A DNA stretch of 64,000 bases from DATKDF01 sp963752045 (GTDB taxonomy: Bacteria; Acidobacteriota; Vicinamibacteria; Vicinamibacterales; SCN-69-37). The DNA lies in NCBI GenBank assembly GCA_963752045.1, contig CAVVWN010000008.1, positions 1,302,001 through 1,366,000 on the forward strand, written 5' to 3'. Shown here piece after piece: positions 51,175 to 59,964 of the stretch. The position numbers were made by a program, and so were the translations under genes. Under the pieces are notes generated by a model. It was not told where the DNA came from. It did not search any database and worked only from the letters and a program-made list of their open reading frames with translations. The number at the start of each line of letters is the position of its first letter. Within the stretch, counting starts at the first letter, position 1.

Positions 51175-52676
51175 TGCGTTTCACGGGGCCGCTCGTGGCC
51201 TTGACGGCCGCGGTCGGGTTCCTGATGGGCCTGGTGGCCGCCGGCAGCTGGCCGGCCGAGCCGACGTCGGTGATGCCGCTGCGACCTGGCGGCGCGGTGG
51301 TGGCCGAGGCGGCTCCGGCGCGTCGTCTGGCGCCTGCACCGGTCGAGGCCGGCGGGTCGGGAGTGGACTTTGCGGCTGTCGCCGCGCGCCTCAACGCCGC
51401 CGTCGTCAATGTGGACGCGGCCTCTCGCGGGAGCGGCGACCGGGGACGGTCGGCCCCGCAGCGGTGGTCGCGGGAATTCGGCGATGATGCCGGCGCGCCC
51501 CGCGAAGGCTCGGGCAGCGGCTTCATCATCGATGAGGCCGGCTACGTCCTCACCAACTACCACGTCATCGAAAACGCCGACCGGATAACGCTGACGCTGA
51601 GCGACAAGCGCGTCTTCCGTGCCGAAGTCGTGGGTGCCGATCCGGCCATCGACGTGGCGCTCCTCAGGATTCCGGAGGCCGCGTCGCTGCCGGTCGCGAC
51701 GCTCGGCGATTCCGGAACGCTCAGGGTTGGCGAGTGGGTGTGCGCGATTGGCAATCCGCTGGGCTACGTGCATTCGGTGACGGTGGGAGTCGTGAGCTTC
51801 CTCGGCCGGAAACTGTTCGATCAGAGCCTGGACGCCTTCATTCAGACAGACGCCGCCATCAGTTTCGGCAACAGCGGTGGGCCGCTCATCAACGCCCGCG
51901 GGGAAGTCGTCGGCATGACGACGGCGATCAGCTCGCAGTCGTCGAACATCGGTTTTGCCATCCCCATCAGCCAGGTCGTGGCCGTCCTGCCCCAACTGCG
52001 CGAGCACGGCCGGGTGTCGCGCGGCTACATCGGTGTGACACTCACGAGCGTCACACCGGCGCTTCGAAGCGCCCTCGGGCTTGGCCGCGACGCGGGTGCG
52101 CTCGTGCAGGACGTCGCCCCGGGCCGGCCCGGCGAGCGAGCCGGGCTCCGGGCCTACGACGTAATTGCGGCCGTTGACGGCGAGCCCATTCGCTCGGACG
52201 AAGACTTGATTCGCTACATCTCCAGCCGGCTGCCGGGAAGCCTCGCCGAGCTCGAACTGTGGCGCGACGGGTCGGTGCGGAAAGTGCCGATCAAGCTGGC
52301 CGAGCGGCCGTTGCCCGAAACTTCGCGCGGGACCTCGACGCCTGCCGGACTGCGGCCGGTCCTGGCGAGTGAGTACGGCCCGCTCGGTATCGCCGTGCGC
52401 GACCTCGACGCGGGCCTGGCGGCGCGGAATCGCATTCCAGAGGACGTGCGCGGAGTCATGGTCACCTTCGTCGATCCGGCCGGTCCCGGCCGGCTCGCCA
52501 GCCTTCGCAGCGGGCAGGTGATTCTCGAGGTGAACCGGCGGCCGGTGGCCACGGCCGCGGCGTTTCGCATCCTCACGGCCGGCCTTGCGCCGGGCGACGC
52601 GGCCGCGCTGCTGCTCTACGACCCCCTGGTGGATGGGCACGTGATCACGGCCGTCGTCCCGGACGTGATCCGATGA
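51171..52676 (+). CDS. HtrA/DegP-type trypsin-like serine protease
   Basis: A 501-residue membrane-anchored or secreted quality-control protease. An N-terminal hydrophobic anchor (about 5-26) and a Pro/Ala linker precede a trypsin-like domain with His131 in NYHVIE, Asp161 in IDVALL and Ser235 in FGNSGGPL. Two PDZ-like domains follow (about 290-390 and 410-500; RGYIGVTL and GVMVTFVDPAGPGRLASLRSGQVIL). Start ATG 51171 overlaps the ligA stop; its own stop overlaps the regulator start by 4 bp, suggesting coupled expression with that regulator. Confidence 0.93.
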   Translation: MMRFTGPLVALTAAVGFLMGLVAAGSWPAEPTSVMPLRPGGAVVAEAAPARRLAPAPVEAGGSGVDFAAVAARLNAAVVNVDAASRGSGDRGRSAPQRWSREFGDDAGAPREGSGSGFIIDEAGYVLTNYHVIENADRITLTLSDKRVFRAEVVGADPAIDVALLRIPEAASLPVATLGDSGTLRVGEWVCAIGNPLGYVHSVTVGVVSFLGRKLFDQSLDAFIQTDAAISFGNSGGPLINARGEVVGMTTAISSQSSNIGFAIPISQVVAVLPQLREHGRVSRGYIGVTLTSVTPALRSALGLGRDAGALVQDVAPGRPGERAGLRAYDVIAAVDGEPIRSDEDLIRYISSRLPGSLAELELWRDGSVRKVPIKLAERPLPETSRGTSTPAGLRPVLASEYGPLGIAVRDLDAGLAARNRIPEDVRGVMVTFVDPAGPGRLASLRSGQVILEVNRRPVATAAAFRILTAGLAPGDAAALLLYDPLVDGHVITAVVPDVIR

Positions 52677-54049
52677 AGGGGCGGATCCTCGTCATCGACG
52701 ACGAGGCGGCCATCCGCGACACCATGCGGATGATCCTCGAATACGACGGACACGAGGTGTTCACGGCCGGTTCGGGCCAGGAAGGGCTGGCTGTGGCCGG
52801 GCGCGAAGCTCCGGATCTCGTGTTTCTGGACATCAAGATGCCGGGCCTCGACGGTCTCGAGGTGCTCGGCCGGCTGCGAGCCATCAACGACACGCTGCCC
52901 GTCGTCATCGTCTCGGCCCACGGCTCGGCGACGACGGCACTCGAGGCCGGCCGGCTGGGCGCCTTCCGCTTTCTGGAGAAGCCGCCGTCGAAGGACTACG
53001 TGCTCGACGCGGTCCGCGAGGGCCTCGAGCTGGCGAACTTGCGGCGCGAGAATCGAAGCCTGCGCTCCGCGCTGGAGACGCGCCACCAGATCGTCGGGGA
53101 GAGCGCCGCCCTGCGGCAGGTCATGGAGCAGGTGCGCCGGGCGGCGCCGACAGCGGCCACGGTCCTGATTCTCGGCGAGAGCGGCGTGGGCAAGGAACTC
53201 GTCGCGCGGGCGATTCACCGCGACAGCCTGCGCGCCCGCGAGCGTTTCGTGCAGGTCAACTGCGCGGCGATTCCCGAGGAGCTGATCGAATCGGAGCTCT
53301 TTGGTCACGAGCGCGGGGCGTTCACCGGTGCGACCGAGAAGCAGGTCGGCAAGTTCGAGATGGCCGACAGAGGCACCATCTTCCTGGATGAAGTGGCCGA
53401 CATGAGCGCCAAGACGCAGGCCAAAGTGCTGCGCGTGCTGCAGGAGGGAGAGGTGGAGCGGCTTGGTTCGTCGAAGACCGCCAAGGTGGACGTGCGCGTC
53501 ATCGCCGCGACGAACAAGGATCTCGAGCACGAGATTTCCGAGGGGCGGTTCCGCGAGGATCTGTTCTACCGGCTCAGCGTGATTCCCATTCACGTGCCGC
53601 CGCTGCGGGAGCGCGTCGCGGACATCCCGGTGCTCGTGGAACACTTCGTGGGCGTCTTCAGCCGTGAAAACAACCGCCGGCCGGCCAGGTTCACGCCGGC
53701 CGCGATCGAGGCGCTCGCCGGGGCGCGCTGGCGTGGCAACATCCGCGAGTTGAAGAACGTCGTCGAGCGGCTGCTCATCATGTGTCCGGGCGAGGCGATC
53801 GACGCCCCTGACGTCCGCGCGGTCGTGCGGCACGACGGCCACGGGCCCGCGGCCGGGGCCGTGCCGGCCGGTGGCCGGCCGACGACGCTTCGGGAGTTCA
53901 AGGAGTGGTCGGAGCGGGCCTTCCTCGTCGAGCGCCTCAGGGAGTTCGGCTGGAACATCTCGAAGACTGCCGAGGTCATCGACACGCCCAGGAGCAACCT
54001 CTACAAGAAGCTCGAACAGTACCGGATCAGCCAGGAGGCCGACGGGTGA
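52673..54049 (+). CDS. Sigma54-dependent response regulator (NtrC family)
   Basis: A 458-residue regulator. Receiver domain: DD9-10, phospho-Asp53 in FLDIKMP, Ser81 (VIVSAHG) and Lys103. AAA+ domain: Walker A GESGVGKE (168-175), the sigma54-contacting ESELFGHERGAFTGA (GAFTGA 215-220), Walker B GTIFLDE and the R-finger region RFREDLFYRLSV. C-terminal Fis-type HTH: WNISKTAEVIDTPRSNLYKKLEQY. It activates RpoN promoters after phosphorylation; no histidine kinase is adjacent. It is translationally coupled to the HtrA gene and lies 48 bp upstream of rnpB. Confidence 0.95.
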   Translation: MKGRILVIDDEAAIRDTMRMILEYDGHEVFTAGSGQEGLAVAGREAPDLVFLDIKMPGLDGLEVLGRLRAINDTLPVVIVSAHGSATTALEAGRLGAFRFLEKPPSKDYVLDAVREGLELANLRRENRSLRSALETRHQIVGESAALRQVMEQVRRAAPTAATVLILGESGVGKELVARAIHRDSLRARERFVQVNCAAIPEELIESELFGHERGAFTGATEKQVGKFEMADRGTIFLDEVADMSAKTQAKVLRVLQEGEVERLGSSKTAKVDVRVIAATNKDLEHEISEGRFREDLFYRLSVIPIHVPPLRERVADIPVLVEHFVGVFSRENNRRPARFTPAAIEALAGARWRGNIRELKNVVERLLIMCPGEAIDAPDVRAVVRHDGHGPAAGAVPAGGRPTTLREFKEWSERAFLVERLREFGWNISKTAEVIDTPRSNLYKKLEQYRISQEADG

Positions 54050-54097
54050 GTGACTGGACAGGCTCCTGGTCCCGTGTCACGATCGGATGATTCCGTC

Positions 54098-54554
54098 GCA
54101 GCGGATCAGGCGACCGTCGCCTTGCCGGAGCGGCCCGCGGGGCCGCAAGGGTGAGGGGGAGGAAAGTCCGAACTCCACAGGGCAGTGCGCCGGGTAATTC
54201 CCGGTCGGGGCAACCCGAAGGACAGTGGCACAGAAAATATACCGCCTCTCGGCTTGCTCTTTTCGGGGCGAGTCGAAGGGTAAGGGTGAAATGGTGCGGT
54301 AAGAGCGCACCGCGCCGGCTGTAAGGTCGGTGGCAGGCAAAACCCCGCACGGAGCAAGGCCAAATAGGGAGGCGCCTGAGGACGGCCCGTCCGAAGCCTC
54401 CGGGTAGGCCGCTCGAGCCCGCCAGCAATGCCGGGCCTAGAGGAATGGTCGTCGCCCCGCTGGAGCCGGCCGAAGCCCTTTGCGTGTCTCCGGATACGCG
54501 GAAGCGGGGGAGGTGGCCGAGGCGGGGAACAAAATTCGGCTTACGATCCGCTGC
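54098..54554 (+). ncRNA. rnpB: RNase P RNA (class A)
   Basis: Catalytic RNA of tRNA 5'-end maturation. P1 is formed by GCAGCGGATC (54098-54107) and GATCCGCTGC (54545-54554). The universally conserved blocks occur in order: GAGGAAAGTCCGAACTCCAC (CR-I), ACAGAAAATATACCGCC, GGTAAGGGTGAAATGGTGCGGTAAGAGCGCACCG (CR-II/III region), AGGCAAA, CCAAATAGG and GAACAAAATTCGGCTTACG (CR-V). At 457 nt it is longer than the common 350-400 nt. It lies between the NtrC-type gene and an amidohydrolase gene on the same strand. Confidence 0.95.
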
Positions 54555-54601
54555 ACGGAATCTCTCAGTTGGCGCAGGCCGGGAAGGATTTGGTGGACAG
54601 G

Positions 54602-55801
54602 ATGCGTGTCGGCGGCGTGGCAGCCTGCCTGCTTGGCCTGGGAGTAGTACTCGTCGGGCTCTCGCATGGCACCGTGTCGGCCCAGAGAGGGACGCGGGGC
54701 CAGGCGGCGCCGCCCGGTCAGTGCCCGCCCGGAACCACCGAAGTTCGGCCTGGACGTTGCCAGGCACCGGAGCTGCCGCCCCCGAGCATCCTCGACTACC
54801 GGCCGCGCTCGACGCTCGTCACCGCGGAGCACCCGGTGCCACGGGCCCGGTATCCCTTCGTGGACGTGCACAGCCACACCGGACCGTCGCCTGCGACCAT
54901 CGACCAGTTGATTGCGGAGATGGACGCCATGAACCTCAGGGTTCTCGTCAACCTGAGCGGGGGCAACGCGGCGGCCGTCAAGGAGGGCATGGACTACATT
55001 CGGGGCACCGCCCATGCCGACCGCTTCCGCATGTTTGCGAATGTCAACTGGCGGGGCGCGGGCGGTCCTGGCTGGGTTGAGGCGGCCGTCGCGGATCTCG
55101 AACAGGCCGTGGCCAATGGCGCGGTCGGACTCAAGGTGTTCAAGGACCTGGGTCTCTCGGCAAGAAGAGTGGATGGCACCCGGTTGCGCGTGGATGACCC
55201 GGTGCTGGGTCCGGTGTGGGACGCGGCCGGACGGCTCGACATTCCGGTCATCATTCACACGGCCGAGCCGCAGGAGTTCTTCTCGCCGCTCGACTATGAG
55301 AACGAGCGCTGGCTCGAGCTGGCCCTCTTCGAGAGCCGGCGCAACTTCATGCCCGGCCAGCCCACCTTCGACGAGCTCGTCGACGAACGCGACCGCATGT
55401 TCGCCGCGCATCCTGGAACCCGGTTCATCAACGCCCATTTTGGGTGGTATGCGAACGACCTGGGCCGGGCGGCCCGGCTGCTCGACCGGCTGCCGAACGT
55501 CGTGATGGAGGTGGCCGCCGTGCTCTACGACCTGGGCCGCCAGCCGCGCGCGGCGCGCGAGTTCTTCACGAAGTACCAGGATCGTGTCCTGATGGGAAAG
55601 GACTCGTACCAGCCGACGGAGTTTCCGTACTACTTTCGCGTCTTCGAGACGAACGACGAGTACTTCGACTACTACCGGCACTACCACGCGTTCTGGAAGC
55701 TCTACGGCATGGGGTTGTCCGACGAGGTTCTCGAGAAGCTCTACTTCAGGAACGCCCTGCGTGTCGTGCCCGGTCTGCCGCAGGACGGATGGCCTCGCTG
55801 A
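54602..55801 (+). CDS. Secreted amidohydrolase-family protein
   Basis: A 399-residue exported hydrolase. The signal peptide (VAACLLGLGVVLVGLSHGTVSAQ) is followed by a Pro-rich linker and an amidohydrolase-2-type TIM barrel: VDVHSHTGP with the first two metal His (about 88-96), IPVIIHTAEP, FINAHFGWYANDLGR, and the final LMGKDSYQPTE with the metal-binding Asp. The substrate is unknown. GGACAGG precedes ATG 54602. It is 47 bp downstream of rnpB and 12 bp upstream of an epimerase gene. Confidence 0.88.
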   Translation: MRVGGVAACLLGLGVVLVGLSHGTVSAQRGTRGQAAPPGQCPPGTTEVRPGRCQAPELPPPSILDYRPRSTLVTAEHPVPRARYPFVDVHSHTGPSPATIDQLIAEMDAMNLRVLVNLSGGNAAAVKEGMDYIRGTAHADRFRMFANVNWRGAGGPGWVEAAVADLEQAVANGAVGLKVFKDLGLSARRVDGTRLRVDDPVLGPVWDAAGRLDIPVIIHTAEPQEFFSPLDYENERWLELALFESRRNFMPGQPTFDELVDERDRMFAAHPGTRFINAHFGWYANDLGRAARLLDRLPNVVMEVAAVLYDLGRQPRAAREFFTKYQDRVLMGKDSYQPTEFPYYFRVFETNDEYFDYYRHYHAFWKLYGMGLSDEVLEKLYFRNALRVVPGLPQDGWPR

Positions 55802-55813
55802 GGTGGCGGTGAC

Positions 55814-56746
55814 GTGGTGAGCGCGCGATACGTGGTGACGGGCGGTGCGGGGTTCATCGGGTCGCACCTTGTGGCGGCCCTTCGCAGCCGCGGCGAGGCA
55901 GTCCGGATTGCCGACAACTTCTCAACCGGCCGGCGCGAGAACGTGCCGGAAGGCGTGGACGTCGTCGAGGGAGACCTGGCCGATCCGGCGGTGGCGGTCC
56001 GGGCCGTGGCGGGCTGCGAGTTCGTGCTGCACCAGGCCGCCATCCCCTCGGTGCCGCGGTCGGTCGCCGATCCGGTTGCGTCCAACAGGGCCAACATCGA
56101 CGCCACGCTCCAGGTGCTCGTGGCTGCGCGCGACGCGGGGGTGCGCCGGGTGGTGTACGCGGGCTCCTCGTCCGCCTACGGCGACACCGAGGTGCTTCCC
56201 AAGCGCGAGGACATGCCTCCGGCGCCGAAGTCACCGTACGCGCTGCAGAAGCTCGTCGGCGAGCAGTACTGCCAGCTCTTCACCTCGCTCTACGGGCTCG
56301 AGACGGTGACCACCAGGTACTTCAACGTCTACGGGCCCAGGCAGCAGCCCGGGTCGCCGTACTCGGGCGTGATCTCGCTCTTCATCGAAGCGGCCGTCGA
56401 GGGCAAGAAGCCCACGGTGCACGGCGACGGCAGGCAGACGCGCGACTTCACGTTCGTCGAGGACGTCGCCGAGGGCGTGCTGGCCTGCTGCACGGCTTCG
56501 GGTGTGTCTGGCGAGGTGATCAACCTCGCGCCGGGAGGCCGGATCTCGCTGCTCGACCTGCTTGACGCCCTGGGGACCATCGTGGGCAGGGTCATCGTGC
56601 CGGAGTTTGCTCCCGCGCGGGCCGGCGACGTGCGCGACTCACAAGCCGACCCGTCCAAGGCCATTCGGCTCATCGGCTTCGACCCGAAGACGCCCCTGCG
56701 CGACGGACTCCAGAGCACACTTGCCTGGTATCGCTCGCGTCGGTAA
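55814..56746 (+). CDS. NAD-dependent sugar-nucleotide epimerase/dehydratase (GalE/WbpP-like)
   Basis: A 310-residue extended SDR enzyme. The NAD motif GGAGFIGSHL (9-18), DNFSTGRREN, the Ser/Tyr/Lys triad in AGSSSAYGDTEVLPKRED and SPYALQKLVGEQYCQLF, and the donor-binding NVYGPRQQPGSPYSGVI are intact; the motif set points to UDP-GlcNAc/UDP-Glc 4-epimerase types. It converts nucleotide sugars for surface glycans; substrate unproven. GTG 55814 or 55817 starts translation. Not in the glycan locus but could serve it. Confidence 0.9.
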   Translation: MVSARYVVTGGAGFIGSHLVAALRSRGEAVRIADNFSTGRRENVPEGVDVVEGDLADPAVAVRAVAGCEFVLHQAAIPSVPRSVADPVASNRANIDATLQVLVAARDAGVRRVVYAGSSSAYGDTEVLPKREDMPPAPKSPYALQKLVGEQYCQLFTSLYGLETVTTRYFNVYGPRQQPGSPYSGVISLFIEAAVEGKKPTVHGDGRQTRDFTFVEDVAEGVLACCTASGVSGEVINLAPGGRISLLDLLDALGTIVGRVIVPEFAPARAGDVRDSQADPSKAIRLIGFDPKTPLRDGLQSTLAWYRSRR

Positions 56747-56905
56747 CGGCCGTTGCCCCTCAGCCCGGCTTGCCAGTCGTTCAGGAAACCACGGTAGTCT
56801 CTCGGCCCATCTCCCAAGTTGCCCGCAAGAGAACATCGGCCTGCTCTGAGCGATAACTCCGTCCCGAACAACAACTAGCGGTCGGCCGTCGGCGCCGGCT
56901 CATTC

Positions 56906-56921
56906 TGGCCGGCACCTTGCT
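56906..56921 (+). promoter_or_regulatory. Sigma54-type promoter of the comEA-like operon
   Basis: TGGCCG-GCACC-TTGCT matches the -24/-12 layout, with GG (56907-56908) and GC (56919-56920) 12 bp apart and a perfect TTGCT -12 box. Transcription would start near 56932, about 100 nt upstream of the comEA-like start codon. It sits in a 288-bp intergenic gap with an adjacent small GCCGGC hairpin. Confidence 0.5.
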
Positions 56922-57034
56922 CAAGAGAATGAGCGGGACCCGCTGGCTCGATGACTTACCGGTGCCCGACCTCGCGCTGGCCGTTGGCTGGCGGGTTCCG
57001 TCCTGCGAGGCCGGGCACGTGAATGGAGGCAGAC

Positions 57035-57364
57035 ATGAACCGTATCTTCGTTCTCATGTGCGCGACGGCGCTTGGGCTGGGGTTGATCTCGTCACCGGTC
57101 ACGACGGCGGCGCAGGCCGCCGGGCAGGCTCAGGCTGAATCGGCGGCGAAAGCTGTGAACCTGAACACGGCCACAGCTGCGGAACTCACCACGCTGCCCG
57201 GCGTCGGTCCCGCAGTGGCGGCGCGGATCATCGAGTATCGGGAGAAGAACGGCGGCTTCAAGAAGGTCGAGGACCTGATGAACGTGCGGGGAATCGGCGA
57301 GAAGACGTTTCTGCGGCTGAAGTCACTCGTCACGGTCACGCCGCCGAAGCTCGGCGCGCGATGA
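57035..57364 (+). CDS. ComEA-like helix-hairpin-helix protein
   Basis: A 109-residue exported DNA-binding protein. The signal peptide (MNRIFVLMCATALGLGLISSPVTTAAQA) is followed by a short linker and two HhH motifs: VNLNTATAAELTTLPGVGPAVAARIIEYREKNGGF and VEDLMNVRGIGEKTFLRLK. That is the periplasmic ComEA architecture, which binds incoming DNA in competence. ATG 57035 has GGAGG 5 bases upstream. Its stop overlaps the pseudopilin start as ATGA. A role in DNA uptake is inferred. Confidence 0.85.
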   Translation: MNRIFVLMCATALGLGLISSPVTTAAQAAGQAQAESAAKAVNLNTATAAELTTLPGVGPAVAARIIEYREKNGGFKKVEDLMNVRGIGEKTFLRLKSLVTVTPPKLGAR

Positions 57365-57963
57365 CAGGGGCTGAAGCCCGCACCGACACTCGACGGGCGG
57401 CCGGCTACTCGCTCGTCGAGTGCGTGGTGGTTGTGGCGGTGCTTGCCTCAGTTCTGGCGGTCGGGTCCCCGATGACCGCGGCGGTCATCCATTCGACACG
57501 CGCCCGGCAGGCCGCAGGCTACGTGGCATCCACGTTTCGTCTGGCACGGCAGAACGCGGCCTTGAGGGGCGCATCCGAGGGCATCGTGTTCGACTTCGCG
57601 GGTGGCAGGTGGCAGTTTCGGGTCTGTGCCGACGGGAACGGCAACGGAGTTCGTCGCGCCGAGCTCGATGGCGTGGATGCGTGCGGGCAAGCCCGTCACG
57701 ACCTCTCGGTGCTGTTCCCTGAAGTGCGGATCGAGCGGGACCCGAGCGTGCCGGACCCCGGCGGGGGAGCCGGTTCGACCGACCCCGTCCGGTTCGGATC
57801 AGCCGATATCGCGAGCTTCTCGCCGCTGGGCAACGGAACATCCGGGACGCTGTACCTGATGGCTCCAGACAACACCCAGTACGCCGTGCGTGTGGCTGGA
57901 CTGAGTGGTCGGACGCGGATTCTCCGATACGACCGGACCGCGGCCGCCTGGCGGGAAATGTGA
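57361..57963 (+). CDS. GspH/FimT-type pseudopilin
   Basis: A 200-residue prepilin-like protein. The type III signal RRAAGYSLVECVVVVAVLASVLA has the cleavage site after Gly15 and Glu at mature position 5; Tyr replaces the usual Phe at position 1. After the N-terminal helix (TRARQAAGYVASTFRLARQNAALRG) comes the FimT-type globular domain (GIVFDFAGGRWQFRVCADGNGNGVRRAELDG), with a pair of cysteines. Coupled to the comEA-like gene by ATGA. It would be a minor pseudopilin of a type IV pilus or secretion machine. Confidence 0.88.
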   Translation: MTGAEARTDTRRAAGYSLVECVVVVAVLASVLAVGSPMTAAVIHSTRARQAAGYVASTFRLARQNAALRGASEGIVFDFAGGRWQFRVCADGNGNGVRRAELDGVDACGQARHDLSVLFPEVRIERDPSVPDPGGGAGSTDPVRFGSADIASFSPLGNGTSGTLYLMAPDNTQYAVRVAGLSGRTRILRYDRTAAAWREM

Positions 57964-58102
57964 CGCGGGTAACCGTTACCCAGCCGGGCTTCGGCGGGCG
58001 CCTCACGGGCAGTCCGCTACCCGCGCTCGACTGGTCCAGTTGGGAGGGCCAGCCATTTGCCGGGCCGGATCGATTGGCACCGCTGTTGATAGGGGACAAG
58101 TC

Positions 58103-59062
58103 GTGCGAATGCTGGTGGGAGAAAGCCCTGTCATCAACGAGCTCAGGTCTCGGATTACCCGCATTGCGCGAACACCCTTCACGGTTCTCGTGGAGGGCGA
58201 GAGCGGGGTCGGCAAGGAGCTGGTCGCACGCGAGATTCACGACCAGAGCAGGCGTTGTCAGGGACCGTTCGTGGCGGTCAATTGCGCGGCCCTGGTCGAG
58301 ACGCTGGTCGAGGCCGAACTCTTCGGTATCGAGGAGCGGACGGCGACTGGCGTACGAGGCCGGCGAGGCAAGTTCGAGCAGGCGCATCACGGCACCCTGT
58401 TTCTTGATGAGGTCGCCGATCTGTCGCCGGCGGCTCAGGCCAAGCTGCTCCGCGTTCTGCAGGACCTGTCGATCGAGCGCGTGGGCGGGTCAGGGTCGTA
58501 CCAGGTGGACACGCGGGTCATTGCCGCAACCAACCGCGGGCTTCAGGGCCTGGTCGAAGACGGGCGGTTCCGATCGGACCTGTACTACCGCCTCTCCGGC
58601 GTCGAGCTGCACGTGCCGCCCCTTCGCGTTCGCCGTGACGACGTTCCGTTGCTTGTCGAGTACTTCCTGGGACAGCACGCAAACGGCCTGTCCCTTGGCG
58701 TCGAAGCGTCCGCGGTGGAAGCCCTCATGACGTACGACTGGCCGGGGAACGTGAGGCAGCTCTCACGTGTAATCGAGCGCGCCGTGGCGCTCACAGCCGG
58801 CCCGTCGATTGCCGTGAGGGATCTTCCGCCACCGGTGGTTCGAGACTATCGAACGCTCGTGGAGGCCGGCGGCGATCGCGATGACTCTCTCCGGGCGTGG
58901 AGCGGCCGTTACGTCCGGCTCGTCCTCGAGCGTTGCAACGGGAACAAGCGACGTGCGTGCGATGTGCTCGAGATCAGCTATCACACGCTGCAGTCACATC
59001 TTGGACACCGGCGGCTTCCGGGCCGCCAACCAGCAGGTTCTGCCCAGGCAGGACATCACTGA
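58103..59062 (+). CDS. AAA+ sigma54-activator-like regulator lacking GAFTGA
   Basis: A 319-residue regulator with no receiver domain. The AAA+ core has Walker A GESGVGKE (32-39), Walker B LFLDE (99-103), sensor/R-finger segments (RFRSDLYYRLSGVELHVPPLRVRRDDVPLL) and the C-terminal Fis-type HTH (VLERCNGNKRRACDVLEISYHTLQSHL). In the sigma54-contacting loop, ELFGHERGAFTGA of typical activators is ELFGIEERTATGVRGRRGKFE (73-93), so GAFTGA is missing. It may not activate RpoN, or may do so with an altered loop. The start is GTG 58103 with AGGGG upstream; longer in-frame starts overlap the pseudopilin gene. It is the third gene of the cluster. Confidence 0.85.
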   Translation: MRMLVGESPVINELRSRITRIARTPFTVLVEGESGVGKELVAREIHDQSRRCQGPFVAVNCAALVETLVEAELFGIEERTATGVRGRRGKFEQAHHGTLFLDEVADLSPAAQAKLLRVLQDLSIERVGGSGSYQVDTRVIAATNRGLQGLVEDGRFRSDLYYRLSGVELHVPPLRVRRDDVPLLVEYFLGQHANGLSLGVEASAVEALMTYDWPGNVRQLSRVIERAVALTAGPSIAVRDLPPPVVRDYRTLVEAGGDRDDSLRAWSGRYVRLVLERCNGNKRRACDVLEISYHTLQSHLGHRRLPGRQPAGSAQAGHH

Positions 59063-59171
59063 CGCGGAACGAGGTCGCCGACGGCCGGAAAGCCGGAGTC
59101 AGGTGTCGGACCGGAGCCCGGGCACCGGGCCACCCGATGTGTCGGGACGAAGTCTGGGAGGAGTGTGAATC

Positions 59172-59579
59172 ATGAAGTGGTCGATTACCGTGCTGGGAGT
59201 CGCGTGCATGCTTGCGGGTGTGGCGCGTCCGTCGATGGCCGACGAGCGTCTCACGGCGCCCGTCTATCATCGGGTCGATCGGGCGACAGGCGCGAGCGTC
59301 ACCCTGTTCAGGCCCGCACCGGACCGGGCCGTGGTCCAAGTGGCGACAGAGCGGCTGCGCATCCTCAAGAGTCTCGCGCCCGGACGCGCGGAGACCCGGA
59401 TCGTGAGCGCGGACGAGGACCTGTCGATCGTGCTCGACAGAATCTGGTGTCGTGGTGCACGACGCCCGGCTGCGCCTGAGCGCCGGCGGGTCAGACCCGG
59501 TCGGGCTGCGTCAGGCGCGGGAGCGCCTCGCGACGTCGGCGGCTGCGAGCGGGGCGCTCCTGCTCCTCACGAGGCTTGA
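59172..59579 (+). pseudogene. Exported hypothetical protein, N-terminal part (frameshifted)
   Basis: The first half of a secreted protein. The signal peptide MKWSITVLGVACMLAGVARPSMA precedes DERLTAPVYHRVDRATGASVTLFRPAPDRAVVQVATERLRILKSL. Up to about 59440 the sequence is protein-like; beyond SIVLDRI the frame turns Arg-rich and ends at 59579. The continuation lies in the frame of the next entry (SGVVVHDARLRLSAGG). GGAGG is present before ATG 59172. The combined span 59172-59937 is 3n+1 bases, matching one inserted base near 59440-59442. Function unknown. Confidence 0.75.
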
Positions 59580-59937
59580 ACCGGTGTCTGGCTCGCCGAT
59601 CACCCACACGCTGCTCGTCACACAGGCCCTGCTCGGGTCGGCGCTCGGCGTGCCACGCCCGGGCGCCGAGCTCGAGGCCTGGGCTCGCCGGCCGACGCGA
59701 GCGGCGCGCGTGAGGACCATTGCCTGGCAGGACGGCCAGCAGATGCAGGAGGGCCCCACCGACTGCTGGAACGAATACGCGGCCGAAGCGATTGCCGCCT
59801 GGATTGAGTACGAGCAGTGCGTCGACGCCGAGGAGTGGTGGGACGCTCCCGGTCTGCTGGCCTGCCTGCTGATCTACGACATGCGTGCCATTGGAGCGTT
59901 CTCGTGGTGGGTGAGCTGCGTCGGCTTCCGCGGCTAG
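59452..59937 (+). pseudogene. Exported hypothetical protein, C-terminal part (frameshifted)
   Basis: The C-terminal two-thirds of the protein begun at 59172. It contains VHDARLRLSAGGSDPVGLRQARERLATS, a region with few charges, and a Trp/Cys-rich end: DCWNEYAAEAIAAWIEYEQCVDAEEWW followed by LACLLIYDMRAIGAFSWWVSCVG. The three regularly spaced cysteines and aromatic helices suggest a small disulfide-stabilised helical domain of a kind I cannot name. Removing one base upstream would fuse it to the signal peptide to give about 254 residues. Confidence 0.7.
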
Positions 59938-59964
59938 AGTGACCACAGAAAGGGGTAGGGAAGT

